A stretch of DNA of 64,000 bases, from positions 620,001 to 684,000 of the forward strand of contig CADCXC010000044.1 of assembly GCA_902806595.1 (NCBI GenBank), given 5' to 3'. Every line of letters starts with the position of its first letter. Within the stretch, counting starts at the first letter, position 1. The position numbers and the translations under genes are program-made. Source of the DNA: Pyrenopolyporus hunteri (lineage: Eukaryota; Ascomycota; Sordariomycetes; Xylariales; Hypoxylaceae). Below are positions 13,701-25,536 of the stretch, piece after piece. The notes beneath the pieces are model-generated. The model ran no database searches. It was not told the origin of the DNA and saw only the letters and a list, made by a program, of their open reading frames with translations.

Positions 13701-16491
13701 AATATAATTTTTTTTTATAAAATTTAAATTATATCGTATTTATATTCGATTTAATTATTTTTTTATAGTTAAATTATATATTTTTTTAAATAAAGTAGGT
13801 TATAACGTCGATATTAAAGATATTAAAGAAATTAATAAATTTTATTATTATTATTAAATTAAAAGTAAAGTTTTTTAAAAATTTAAATTTAATTTAAAAG
13901 ATTTTAATATAAATTTTAATTACGAAATTATTATTAATATTATATATTTAAATAAACGTTTTATTTTATATATGGTTAATGTTATTATAAGGTTTTAAAT
14001 TATTTATTTTATAAGAATTATTTTTATTAAAAAAATTTAAGATATATTAAAATAATGTTAAATTAATATTTATTTCGAGTTTTTAAATATTATTATATAT
14101 AATGTTGATACGAATTTTAATAATGTCGAATTTTAGAATAAAATTTATATTATTAAAGTTATTTATTATTAAATATTTATTAAGGTATATTAATTTATTA
14201 ATAAAGTCGAAAAGTATTACGATTTTATTTATAAAATATATGAGATTATTATCGATAAATTTTAAAATTTAAGTTTATATATAATTCGATTATAAATGAT
14301 TATTAAGGTAATTAACGATATAATTAATTTCGACTGTTTAATATTTATATTTTTTATATTCGACGTTTATTTTAAGATTAATATAGATTTATTTTTTAAT
14401 TTTACGTAAATTTAAAAGGTATAAATCGTTTAAAAAGTAATGACGAAAATTAAGAAAATTAAGGTATAATATTTCGTAAAAAATGTTTTAAATATACGTA
14501 ATAACTTTAATATATAAAGGATTTTTTTTATATTATTTTTTATCGATAACGAAGTATTTATTTATAAAAAAAAAGATGAAAAAGTTTTTATAAAATTATT
14601 ATAATATCGAATAAAAATGTTATTGTTATTTTTAACGTTTCGAACGAAATATTTACGTTTAAAAATTTTTATATTAAGTCGTATATTTAATTAAAAAAAA
14701 TTTATATCGTTTAAAAAATTTAAAATCGAATTATTTACGTTAATTTTTAATTTTAATAATTATTAAATTATTTCGAAAAAAAACTTTATATATATTAACG
14801 ATTTTTTTTATATTATTAAATTATATATTATTAATAAAAAATAAGAAAATTTTATTTTATTATTAAATTATAAATGGATAAAAAAATTATTATATAAAAG
14901 AAATTTTATAAGATATTAAATATAAAAAAATTTAATATTTTATTCGAAAAAAATATTTTATATTTAAAAATTTACGATGTAATTATATATCGAAACGTTA
15001 TGATTTTTAAATTATAAATAATTTATAAAATTAAAATTAAAAATATTATCGCGTTATATAAAAAATTTCGTTTAATAATTTAAAGTTATAATAATTTCGA
15101 TAAAAAATATATTATAATATATATATTTATTATTTAAAAAATTAATTAACGTATTATATTAATTTTAACGTTTATATTACGTCGTAAAAAAATAAAAATT
15201 ATAATTCGAAATATTATAATAATTTATATTTAATTTAAAATATCGATATAAAAAATTATTTTTATATATTTATTAATCGAATTTAAAAATAAATATTTTA
15301 AAAAAATATTATTATAAATAATTAAATTTTTATATAATTTTATAAAATTAAATATTTATTAATTTAAAATTTATTTATATTATTATTAATAAAAATTATA
15401 AATAAAATTATTAATTTTCGATTTTTATTTATTTATAACGAATTTAAATTTATTCGAATTTATTAATTTTTAAACGAATAATATTTTTAATATTAATATT
15501 ACGAATTTTTTTATTATTAAAAATAAAATTTTTAATAAAATTAAAATTAAAGTATATTTTTAAAAAATTATAAATTTCGAAATCGAAGATTTTAATAATT
15601 TACGTATTACGATTTACGATAAAAATTTTAACGTAACGATTATTTAAAAAGGTTAAGTTAAAAAATTTAAATTATTAAATATTAAAATTTTCGATATAAT
15701 TAAAAAATTTATAAAATAATAAATTCGAAGTATATATATTATTTTTATATATTAATTCGAAGTAATTTTCGATTATTTTACAACGATTTAATACTTCGAA
15801 TTCGAATCTAAAAAAATTAAAATTTTTAACGTTAAAATTAAATAAAAAATAAATAATTAAATATATAAATTTTATTATATCGAATTAAATTTTTAAAATT
15901 TATATTTTTATATTTTTATTAATAAATTTTTTACGAATAATAAAAATTTAAATTCGTAAATTAAATACGTTATTATTTTAAATAATAAAAATTTTATCGA
16001 TCGAAATAATAAAATACGAATTATTAATAATATTATTTATTAATTATTTATTAAATATAAACAAATTATTTATAATATATTTATAAACGAAATTTATAAA
16101 ATAATTTAAAGTTTCGATATCGATTACGTTATTTATTATACGATTAATATTATTTTAAAACGTTTATTATTTTTTAAAATTTTTTTTGTTTTATATATAG
16201 ATTTTTTATTATTATATTAATATTTAATATAAATAAAAAATATTAACGAAAAAAAATTAATAATCGATTTAATAATATTAAAATAATTTTATAAAAATCG
16301 AAAAATTAATAATATTCGATAAATATATAAATCGTATAACTTCGTAAACGTAATAATAAAAACGTCTTTTAATAAAATTATACGAAATTTAATAAAAAAA
16401 ATTAAATTAATTTAAAATTAAAAAAATAAATAAAACGAAAAATTTAATTAATAATTTATAATTAATTAATTACGAAAAAAAATAAAATAAA

Positions 16492-16702
16492 TAATAATTA
16501 ATTAATTTATATATATATTATTTCGTAATATATATTTTAAAAAAAAATATTTATATATTTTCGTTTATATAAAAAAATTTTTTTCCATAATTTTTTTATT
16601 AAATATTTTTTTGTAAATAATTTTATATAATATTAATTTTATTATATCGCATTTACTTTTATTATTATTTTTTTATTTTATTTACGTAGGTATTTATTAA
16701 CA
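16492..16702 (+). repeat. 3-prime LTR of the inner retrotransposon
   Basis: Starts TAATAATTAATTAATTTA, where the left LTR has TGATGGTTAATTGATTTA: every difference is G to A. The shared core includes TATTTATATATTTTCGTTTA and TATAATATTAATTTTATTAT. Ends AACA and is followed by TTATT. Confidence 0.7.
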
Positions 16703-19128
16703 TTATTATTATTATTTTTACGTCGTATATTTATATATATATTATAAAAATATAAAAGTATACGATTTTATTATTCGATAATAATTCGAATAAAAATCGT
16801 CGATTCGAATAAAATTTATTTCGTTATAATTTTTTTTCGATTATATTATTTAACGGTATAAATTTTTTCCTTAAAACTTTAAAAGTTTATTTTTTTAATA
16901 AATATAATTAAATTAAATAAAAAAAATTTATTTAATATTTTTTTATTTTTTTTTCGTTTATTTTTTTCGAAATTTTCTTAAAAATTAAAATAATTTATAA
17001 CTATTCGTTTTATAAGTTTTTAATTATAATCGTCGCTTTTTAAAATAATTTTATTATAATTTTTATATATTTATTTTTTATTTAAAAAATTATTTTTTAT
17101 TAATTAAAAATTTGTATCGATATCGATTATTTAATATTATTTATTTAAATCGATATTTTTCCGTAAATTTTTATAAATAATTTTTTTTTATTTATATTTT
17201 TTTTTCGTATCTATTTAATTATTTTATTATTTATTTTCGTTATATATTATATATTATCGTTTATTATTTTTTATCGTTAAAATATACGTCGTTATTTTAT
17301 AAAAAACTTTTTATTATTTTTTAATAATATATATAATATATATTCGATTTATAACGATTAAAATATAATTTATTATCGATAAATTTATAAAATTCGATTA
17401 TTTTTTCGAATAAATTTCGATAATATTTTATAAACGATATCGTCGATAATATTAATTTTATTTTTTTTAAACGTTTTTTTTTTTTATTATATTTTTATAA
17501 TATTAATATATTTTTTTCGTAAGTTATTTCGAATATATAAAACGATAATATTATTTTTAAAATTTTATTAAAATAAATATCGACGGTTTATATATTAAAA
17601 ATTTCCGATATTTATAATAATTTCGACGACTTCGACTTTTTATATTTTATAAAAATAAAAATCGAAATATACGAAATTATATTATATTCAATATATAAAT
17701 TTATAATAATCGAAAAAATTTATCGAAATAATTTTTTAATTAAAAAATATATCGTTATATAAAAATTCGTTTATATATAATAAATTTAACGATAATAATA
17801 ATATTTATTAAAATAACATTTTAAAAATTTATATTCGGTTATAAATAATTTTATTTTTTTATTTCATATCGTTAATATTAATTATTTATAAATTACGAAA
17901 AATTATCGATAATTAATCGAAACGCGAAAATATCGTTTATTATTTAATAACTTCGATTTTCGTAAATAAAATCGAATTAAAGTTAAGTTTTAAATAAATT
18001 TAAAAAAATTTTAACGTAAAAATTCGAAATAAAAAAAACTTAAATTTTTTTAAATATTTTTTTTTTATTAAATAAAAAACTTTTAATTTATTAAAACGGC
18101 GTTTTCGAAAAAAGGGGATAATAACCGAGTATTATAATATTAATTATAGGTTAAATAAGTGTTTTATCGATTATAATATTAGTTTATTTAAAAGCGTTTA
18201 ATTATATAGGTTTAATTTATAATATTTAATGTTAAATATTTTACGGTTTCGTTTTTATTTCGTTGTTTTTCCTTAGTGTATTATTTCGTTTTTTAAGTTT
18301 ACGTTTTTCGTAAATTATTTTTTACGGTGTTATTTTTAATATTATTTTATATATTAAAAGTAGTCGTTTTTATTTTTTAAAATTTAAATTTATATAATTC
18401 GAATTAACGAAATCTTTTTAAATTTTATTTATTTTCGATATTATATAAATAAATTTTAATTAATTAATAAATTTAATATTATAATATTTTATCGAAAATA
18501 AAAAACTTTTTTTATTTATATAAAATTTTTTTTAATTATAATTATTTAATAATAATAATCGATATAAAAAAAATAAAATAAAATAAAATAAAATAATAAA
18601 TAAATTAATTTAAAAGTTTTTTTACGAATAATTAAATCGTTAATATATATACGTTTTAAATTTAATTAATCGAAAATAAAAATTTATAAAAATTAAAATA
18701 ACCGTTTTTATATTCGATTAATTATTATTAACGTAAAATATTTCGAATAATTAATTAAATACGATAATAAAATTTTTCGTACGTAATAAACGTAAATTTA
18801 TTAACGTTTTTTTATATATTATATATAAATATTATTTAATATATTACGTGCGATATATTACGCTTTAAAATTTTTAAAATAATATAATTAATTTTACGTT
18901 TTTAAAAATTATTAATATAAAACGTTTCGAATTTTTAAAAATAATTTAATAATTAATCGTTTTTTTTTTATTAAAATTTATACGTTCGATCGAATTTTAT
19001 TATTTTTTTAAATTAAATTATAATAAAATAAACGGTTTTTTTATATTTTAAACTTTTTTAAATTTATAAATTTCCTTTTAATAAAAACTTTATTATTTAT
19101 ATTTAATTTATTAATTAAATATTAATTA

Positions 19129-19399
19129 ATATTAAATAATAAAAAATCGTTAATTAATAAATCGAAAAAAAAAATATTATACGATCGCGTAATAAAAAAA
19201 TTACGAAAAAAATATTAATTTATTTTATTTATATATATAAAAGTTAAAATAATTAATTTCGTATCGATCGATATTTATACATTTTTTTAAAGTATATATT
19301 TAATGTTTCGTTACGTAAAACGACGAAATATTTAATAAAAATATATTTACCGTTATTATCGTTACGATAAATTTTTTAATATAAAATTATATAATTATA
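19129..19399. repeat. Right copy of outer LTR-like direct repeat
   Basis: Counterpart of 5219-5486. Some CpG sites are better kept here (for example GATCGCGTAAT where the left has AATCGTATAAT). Ends AAATTATATAATTATA. Confidence 0.65.
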
Positions 19400-20993
19400 A
19401 AATAATAATAAATTTATTTTTTTAATATATTAATAAAGAATTTAAATAAAATTATATATATTTTATTTTATTTATAAAAAATTTACATTAAAAAATTAAA
19501 TATAAAATATATAAAAAAAATTTTATAATAATTTATTTCGACGAAATTATTTAAAAAAAAATAAATTTATAATTATTAATTAACGTTATTTTTTTATTTA
19601 ACGTATAAAAAATTATTATTATTATAAAATTTTATCGTAAATATTATATTTAATTTTTACGATATTTTAAATTTTTTTATATATTTAATATTTTATTATA
19701 TAAATGTATAAATTAAATTATAATTAAATCGAAAATTTATTTCGTTTTTTATAATAATTAATAAATTTATTATAAATTTTAAAATTTAAATTTAATATAT
19801 TATAAAAGTTTTATTATAATATATATAATTATTTAAAAATTTAATAAAATATAATATTAAATTTATTAATTAATATTTATAAATAATTAAAAATTTTTTT
19901 ATACGATTTAATTTTATAATTAAATTTATAAATTATAAAGTTTCGAATTAAAATAAATTTATCGTATTAATAAAATTTAACGAATTATTTAAATAATTTT
20001 AAATTTTTAAATTATTTATAAAACGTTTATTTATAAAATAATTATTTATAAAATAATTATTTATAAATTATTTTTTTATAAAGTAAAAATTTAAAAAAAT
20101 ATTCGTATTAAAAAGTAATAATAATAAAAATTTATTATATTAATTTTAAAATTAAAACGAAAAAATATTTTTTAATAAATTTAAAATCGTATTAATAAAA
20201 AATTTTTATTATAATAATATTAATAAATATATTTAAGCGAAAATTTATATTTAAAATTAAAGTTTTTATAATATTTAAATTTTTTATTATAATTAAATAT
20301 AATAATTTTTTAATTTTAAAATTTATTTCGAATTTTAAATTCGTAAAAATTATAAAATATATTAAAAGATTTATTTTTTATTTATACCGTTAAATTAATA
20401 ATATTTTTAAAGTTTTAAACTTTAAATTTATATTAATATTTTTACGGATTTAAAAAAATTAAAACGATTATAATCGATAAATTATTATGAAAATTAAAAA
20501 AATACGGTTAAAAATAAAAGCGAAACATTAAAACGTTAAAATATATTTAATTTTTAAAAAAGTTATAATTAAAAGTAATTTTATTAAATTAATAAAATTA
20601 AAATTTAATATAAAATTTAAACGGTAAATTTAAATTTATAAATTTTAATTTAAAATATTAATTTAATTTTAATTATAAATGTAACGTTATAAAATTATTA
20701 TCGTTATATTTAAAAAAAATATAAATTAAAATAAATATTTTAAAAGTTATAATATGTAATTATTTTATTAATTAATATATTTTAATTTATATTTTTTTAT
20801 ATTTTTTTATTAAATTATATTTTAATAATTTTTTAATAATAATTTTAATTATATTATATATATATATTATTTTCGTTAAATTTATTTTTTATTAAATAAA
20901 CGTTATTTTTATAATAAAAACGTAAAAAATTTATTTACGATTTATAAATTTAAATATTTTTTTTATTTTAAAATTTTCGTTTTATTTTAATAT

Positions 20994-21121
20994 ATAAATA
21001 AAATAAATAAAATAAATAAAATAAATAAAATAAATAAAATAAATAAAATAAATAAAATAAATAAAATAAATAAAATAAATAAAATAAATAAAATAAATAA
21101 AATAAATAAAATAAATAAAAT
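20994..21121. repeat. (TAAATAAAA)n minisatellite at the heterochromatin edge
   Basis: About 14 copies of a 9-bp unit without visible interruption, ending exactly where base composition changes from RIP-degraded to normal. lys2 begins about 200 bp further on. Confidence 0.95.
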
Positions 21122-21179
21122 ATTTTTTTAAAAAAAAAATCCAGGTAAATTTATGACACATCGTAAATTTCGTCGCTAC

Positions 21180-21202
21180 TTTTTTTTTTTTTTTTTTTTT
21201 TT
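21180..21202. promoter_or_regulatory. Poly(dT) tract in the lys2 promoter
   Basis: An uninterrupted run of about 23 T residues some 115 bp before the lys2 start codon. Such tracts commonly exclude nucleosomes in fungal promoters, which would matter here because heterochromatin ends just upstream. Nearby, TGAGTCC at 21231-21237 matches six of seven positions of the Gcn4/CPC1 site TGASTCA, a possible link to amino-acid starvation control, but one near-match is weak. Confidence 0.4.
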
Positions 21203-21317
21203 ACCCCACCACATTTTCCAACGTTAAAAATGAGTCCCATTTCACACCTATTATTTATTATACACTCTCATATCCACTTCGACTTCTTTGTAAACCCGAT
21301 CCCAGAATAGTGTCGTG

Positions 21318-24300
21318 ATGGGTCATTTACCCGACCCGACGACAGACCTTGACTGGTCAGGTTATGTCGGTTCAATCCATGAGCGCTTCCAGTCCTCAGC
21401 TGAGAAGTTTCCTAACAACACTTGTGTTCTTGAGACGAGGTCTTCCACACACCCTGAAAGACGATTTACCTATCGCCAAATTTTCGAAGCTTCTAATACA
21501 CTCGCCTGGTATCTTCATAATGCCGGCATTTCGAACGGAGATGTTGTAATGATCTGGGCACATCGTTCAGTCGACTTGGTTGTCGCTCTGATGGGCACCT
21601 TGGTACGTTGGAGTCGTATAAGCTTAACCTGCCTTTACCCATGAAATTCATCTTCCCGCTCCAACTAATATTCTAATGCCGAATCAAGGCTTCTGGTGCT
21701 ACTATGACCGTTCTAGACCCGGCATATCCTCCAGCTAGACAGAAGATCTATCTTGAAGTATCTCAGCCACGTGCCTTGATCAAAATAGGCCGTGCAACCG
21801 ATGAGAATGGCCCTCTAGCTGATCTGGTGCAAGATTACATTGACCAAGAGCTTCAACTTAAGGCACAAGTCTCCGACCTTCGTCTCATCGACGATGGCAC
21901 CATATTGGGAGGCCAGGTCGATGGCCGAGACATTTTCGATTCTCTTCGAAATTTTGCATCTTCCCCCCCTAGCGTGGTTGTCGGACCTGATTCAAACCCC
22001 ACCCTATCCTTCACTTCAGGGAGCGAAGGAAGACCCAAAGGAGTTCTTGGCCGCCATTTCAGTCTCGCCAAGTATTTTGGCTGGATGGCCGAACGCTTCC
22101 ACTTATCTTCCGAGAGTAGATTTACTCTTCTCTCCGGTCTGGCTCATGACCCCGTACAGAGGGATATTTTCACACCGCTTTTCCTCGGCGCCCAACTACT
22201 TGTTCCGTCCAAGGAGGATATCCAACATGAGAAACTTGCTGAGTGGATGCGTGATATGAAGCCAACGGTTACCCATCTCACCCCCGCGATGGGTCAGATC
22301 TTGGTTGGCGGCGCCACGGCGGAATTTCCTAGCTTGGAGCACGTCTTTTTCGTTGGGGACGTGCTGACAACTAGACAGTGCCGATCCCTTAGGCAACTTG
22401 CAGTTAATGCCAACATCATCAATATGTACGGCACTACAGAAACCCAGAGAGCCGTCAGTTACTTCGAAGTCCCAAGCCGAGCAAGGGATCCAGATTTCCT
22501 AAACAGACTTAAAGACACGGTCCCTGCCGGTCAAGGGATGCAGAATGTCCAGCTTCTGGTGGTTGACAGGGAGAATCGAAGCAAGTTATGTCAGGTTGGA
22601 GAAGTAGGGGAAATTTTCGTTCGGGCTGCCGGCCTTGCTGAGTGAGTACACCCGTGTATTGGACCCTGGCCGTTTCTAATGATGTCGCTACCAGGGGGTA
22701 TCTAGGCGACAAGGCTCTGAACGAGCAGAAGTTTCTAATGAATTGGTTTGTGGATAACGAGAAATGGGTTGAAGCGGACAAAAAAGTGAATAAGAATGAA
22801 CCGTGGCGACAATACTACAAAGGCCCGAGGGATCGACTCTACCGTACGGGTGATCTAGGGCGCTACCTTGAATCTGGCGATGTCGAATGTACCGGCCGCG
22901 CTGATGACCAGGTCAAAATTCGAGGGTTTCGGATCGAGCTCAACGATATAGACAGCAACCTCAGCCAGAATCCACTTATTCGAGATTGCAAGACGCTGGT
23001 GCGAAGAGACCGTAATGAGGAACCGATCCTGGTGAGCTATATAGTTCCTGAAGCAGCCGAGTGGCGCCGTTGGCTTGCTGCTCGAGGGCTAGAGGAAGTA
23101 GAAGATGAAGGCGTCGAGATGGGCCCTACCCGTGTCTTTTTGAAGAAATTCCGGAGCATGCAAACGGAGGTTCGAGATCACTTAAAGTCTCGGTTACCCG
23201 CGTATTCGGTACCAAGCATATACATTGTTCTCGAAAAGCTACCTTTGAACCCCAATGGTAAAGTCGACAAGCCAAATCTTCCCTTCCCGGACGTCGCCGA
23301 ACTTGTCGAAGATGCTTCGGAAGAAGATACAAAAAGTTGGGAGTCATTAACGGAGACCGAGCGACGGGTTGCGCAGAAGTGGGCGGACCTCATCCGTGGC
23401 CTTAACCCGAAAACCATTAGACGAGACAATAATTTTTTCGATCTTGGAGGACACAGCCTACTGGCTCAGCAATTCCTCCTGGAGATGAGGAAAGGCTTCG
23501 GAGCGGATGTTTCCATCAACACATTCTATGAGCATCCGGATCTAGCTAGTTTCAGCTCGCATGTGGAAAAGAGGGCCCGCGAGGCCGGCGGCACCAAGAG
23601 CAGTACTGGCGACGCGCACGAGGAATATCCGGCTTATACAAAGTCGCTAGACGAATTGTTAGGCCGCTTAGCCGATGAATATCAGCCCGCCGATCTCGAT
23701 GCGATCGCCTCGTCCGCGCGCTTGACGGTCCTTCTTACAGGAGCAACTGGATTCTTAGGGTCGTATCTTGTAAGAGACATCCTCGACCGGACGTCGCGTG
23801 AGGTTAAACTAGTTGCGCACGTACGGGGTGCTAAGGATGCGACAGCAGCCTTCCAGCGGCTCCGCCGTTCCCTGCAAGGATACGGGCTGTGGAAAGACGA
23901 GTGGGCCGAGAGATTGAGTGCGGTAGTAGGCGACCTATCGAAGCCCCAACTTGGCATTGACGATTCAGACTGGCAACGATTGTCACGGGAAGCTGACATA
24001 GTGATACACAATGGGGCCACCGTTCATTGGATCCGAAAATACCAGGATATGATGGCTTCCAATGTACTGTCGACCATCGATGCAATGAAGCTCTGCAACG
24101 AAGGGAAGGCAAAGATATTCTGCTTTGTTAGTTCGACTAGCGTCCTCGATACAGACCACTACATTAAGCTGTCAGAGGAGCAGACTAGGACAGGGCAAGG
24201 TGCTGTGATGGAAAGCGATGACTTGAACGGAAGCCGTACTGGGCTAAGTACCGGATACGGGCAAACCAAATGGGTGTCTGAACAGCTCGTCCGAGAGGCT

Positions 24301-24990
24301 GGAAGGCGAGGTCTCCGGGGTTCGGTCGTTCGACCTGGGTACGTTCTTGGCGATTCTCAAACCGGCGTCTGCAATGTCGACGACTTCCTGATCCGCATGT
24401 TGAAGGGCTGCATACAACTCGCAGCACGCCCCCGTATTATCAACACTGTCAACGCCGTCCCCGTGAACCACGTTGCGAGGGTGGTAGTGGCCGCTGCCTT
24501 AAATCCTCTACCGGGTGGAGTACATGTAGTCCACGTCACCGCCCACCCGCGGCTCCGCATGAACGAGTATCTGTCAATTTTAGAGTACTACGGCTACAAG
24601 ACCCCGGAAGTCGGTTACGACTCTTGGAAACAGGAGCTGGAAAAGTTTGTGTCTGCCGGCACCCTCGAGAAGGACCAGGAGCAGCATGCGCTCATGCCAT
24701 TGGCACATTTCTGTATGAATGACCTTCCGGCTACGACCCGTGCCCCAGAGCTGGACGATAGAAATGCGGTTTCGGTGCTGAAGGCGGATGGGGACCGATG
24801 GACAGGAGTAGACGAGAGCTCTGGTTATGGAATCAGTAGGGAGGATGTCGGGAGGTATCTGCGATACCTGACTGAAATCAAGTTCATCGGTCGGCCTACT
24901 GAGAGGGGTAGGCCGCTGCCAGATATCAGTGCAGATGTATTACAGGCACAAGCCGCAGGGGGTATCGGAGGTCGTGGAGGCGCTTCTTAG
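21318..24990 (+). CDS. lys2: L-2-aminoadipate reductase (alpha-aminoadipate reductase large subunit)
   Basis: Converts L-2-aminoadipate to its 6-semialdehyde with ATP and NADPH in the fungal lysine pathway; the carrier serine needs phosphopantetheine from a Lys5-type transferase. Exons 21318-21602, 21689-22641 and 22695-24990; introns start GTACGT and GTGAGT; the frame is intact and gives 1177 residues, the usual length. Seen in order: adenylation domain (about 20-610) with SFTSGSEGRPKG near 202-213, MYGTTET at 341-347, YRTGDLGRYL near 462 and NPNGKVDKP near 600; carrier domain with DLGGHSLL, attachment Ser667; NADPH reductase domain with TGATGFLGSYL near 760 and catalytic Tyr934-x3-Lys938. 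The A-PCP-R order and full length favour Lys2 over a secondary-metabolism NRPS-like reductase. I start at ATG 21318; the GTG just before it is not needed. A possible polyadenylation signal AATAAA is at 25099-25104. Convergent with the next gene. Confidence 0.95.
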
Positions 24991-25536
24991 ACGGGTGCTA
25001 TTCAAAATCAAGCTCTGTGCTACATGCATAAAACGTAGTAACGTTCCTCTGCGATACCTAGGCGTTACATTAGCAAACGGGTAGAGAAAAGAAAAAAGAA
25101 TAAAATGTCGTTCGAGTTAGCTATATGACTTTCGCCGTAGGCTGACAATGACATATGTTATGCACACTGTCTGGAGCTCGCTTGCTTACATGACGGTATA
25201 TTAGCATTGTACGGGTACCTGGGTAGAGAGCATCAGGACAACGTGGGACGGATACGGATGATCCACCCATTAGGATATATTCGACGTGGTTATTACATGA
25301 TAGCACCGTAAAATTCTTAGGTTTGAAATTATATATTCCTCACACGTAGGGAATTATGGCTTCGGACGGTAGGGGGATATATGTTGGTTATCAATACTAC
25401 CCCTTTGACCTCTGATAGGGGTTTCGTTTCCAACCCAATGAGCCCTATGGAAACCCTCGTCCACAGCCCTTATTGCAATGGGGCCAGAAATAATCCAACC
25501 CCCTTTATCACTCCTGAATTTGAGCTTCCCGAACCT
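24991..25536. other. Intergenic, convergent 3-prime ends
   Basis: Lies between the ends of lys2 (plus) and the GT25-like gene (minus). Holds the likely lys2 polyadenylation signal near 25099. No gene seen. An open frame from 25381 runs into the antisense strand of the next gene and is treated as chance. Confidence 0.6.

Larger units (their letters stand above)
10561..16702 (+). mobile_element. Inner RIP-degraded LTR retrotransposon, about 6.1 kb
   Basis: Two direct repeats of about 212 bp (10561-10772 and 16492-16702) flank 5.7 kb. The left repeat begins TGATGG and the right one ends AACA, fitting TG..CA termini. TTATT lies on both outer sides, a possible 5-bp target-site duplication, though in AT-rich DNA this is weak evidence. 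A purine run (GAAAAAAAATAAAATAAA, about 16474-16491) sits immediately before the right LTR, as a polypurine tract would, and suggests plus-strand orientation. From about 10.8 to 14.9 kb the plus strand keeps many G but almost no non-CpG C, so RIP acted more completely on one strand. The reading frames are destroyed and I cannot assign copia or gypsy. Confidence 0.7.
5219..19399. mobile_element. Outer RIP-degraded LTR retrotransposon (with nested element)
   Basis: Direct repeats of about 270 bp at 5219-5486 and 19129-19399 bracket 13.6 kb of RIP-degraded DNA. Taking out the inner element (10561-16702) leaves about 8 kb, a normal size for an LTR retrotransposon. The flanks may preserve a 5-bp duplication, GAATA on the left and AAATA on the right, differing by a RIP-type G-to-A change. 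No protein motif survives well enough for me to name a superfamily. It is also possible that these are two independent insertions of one element in the same orientation. Confidence 0.5.
1..21121. other. AT-rich RIP-degraded heterochromatin block
   Basis: Almost all A and T, with no credible long ORF apart from the fresh fold-back element at 2450-3192. The few cytosines left are nearly all followed by G (runs such as 15001-15240 have essentially only CpG cytosines), so CpA, CpT and CpC have been converted to TpN almost to saturation. This is the expected scar of repeat-induced point mutation acting on transposons. Inside it I could delimit two fold-back elements, an inner LTR element and an outer LTR pair, listed separately. 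The rest (1-634, 1422-2449, 3193-5218, 5487-10560, 16703-19128, 19400-20993) is AT-rich sequence with nothing further I can name. The change to normal gene-bearing composition at about 21,121 is abrupt. Confidence 0.9.
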
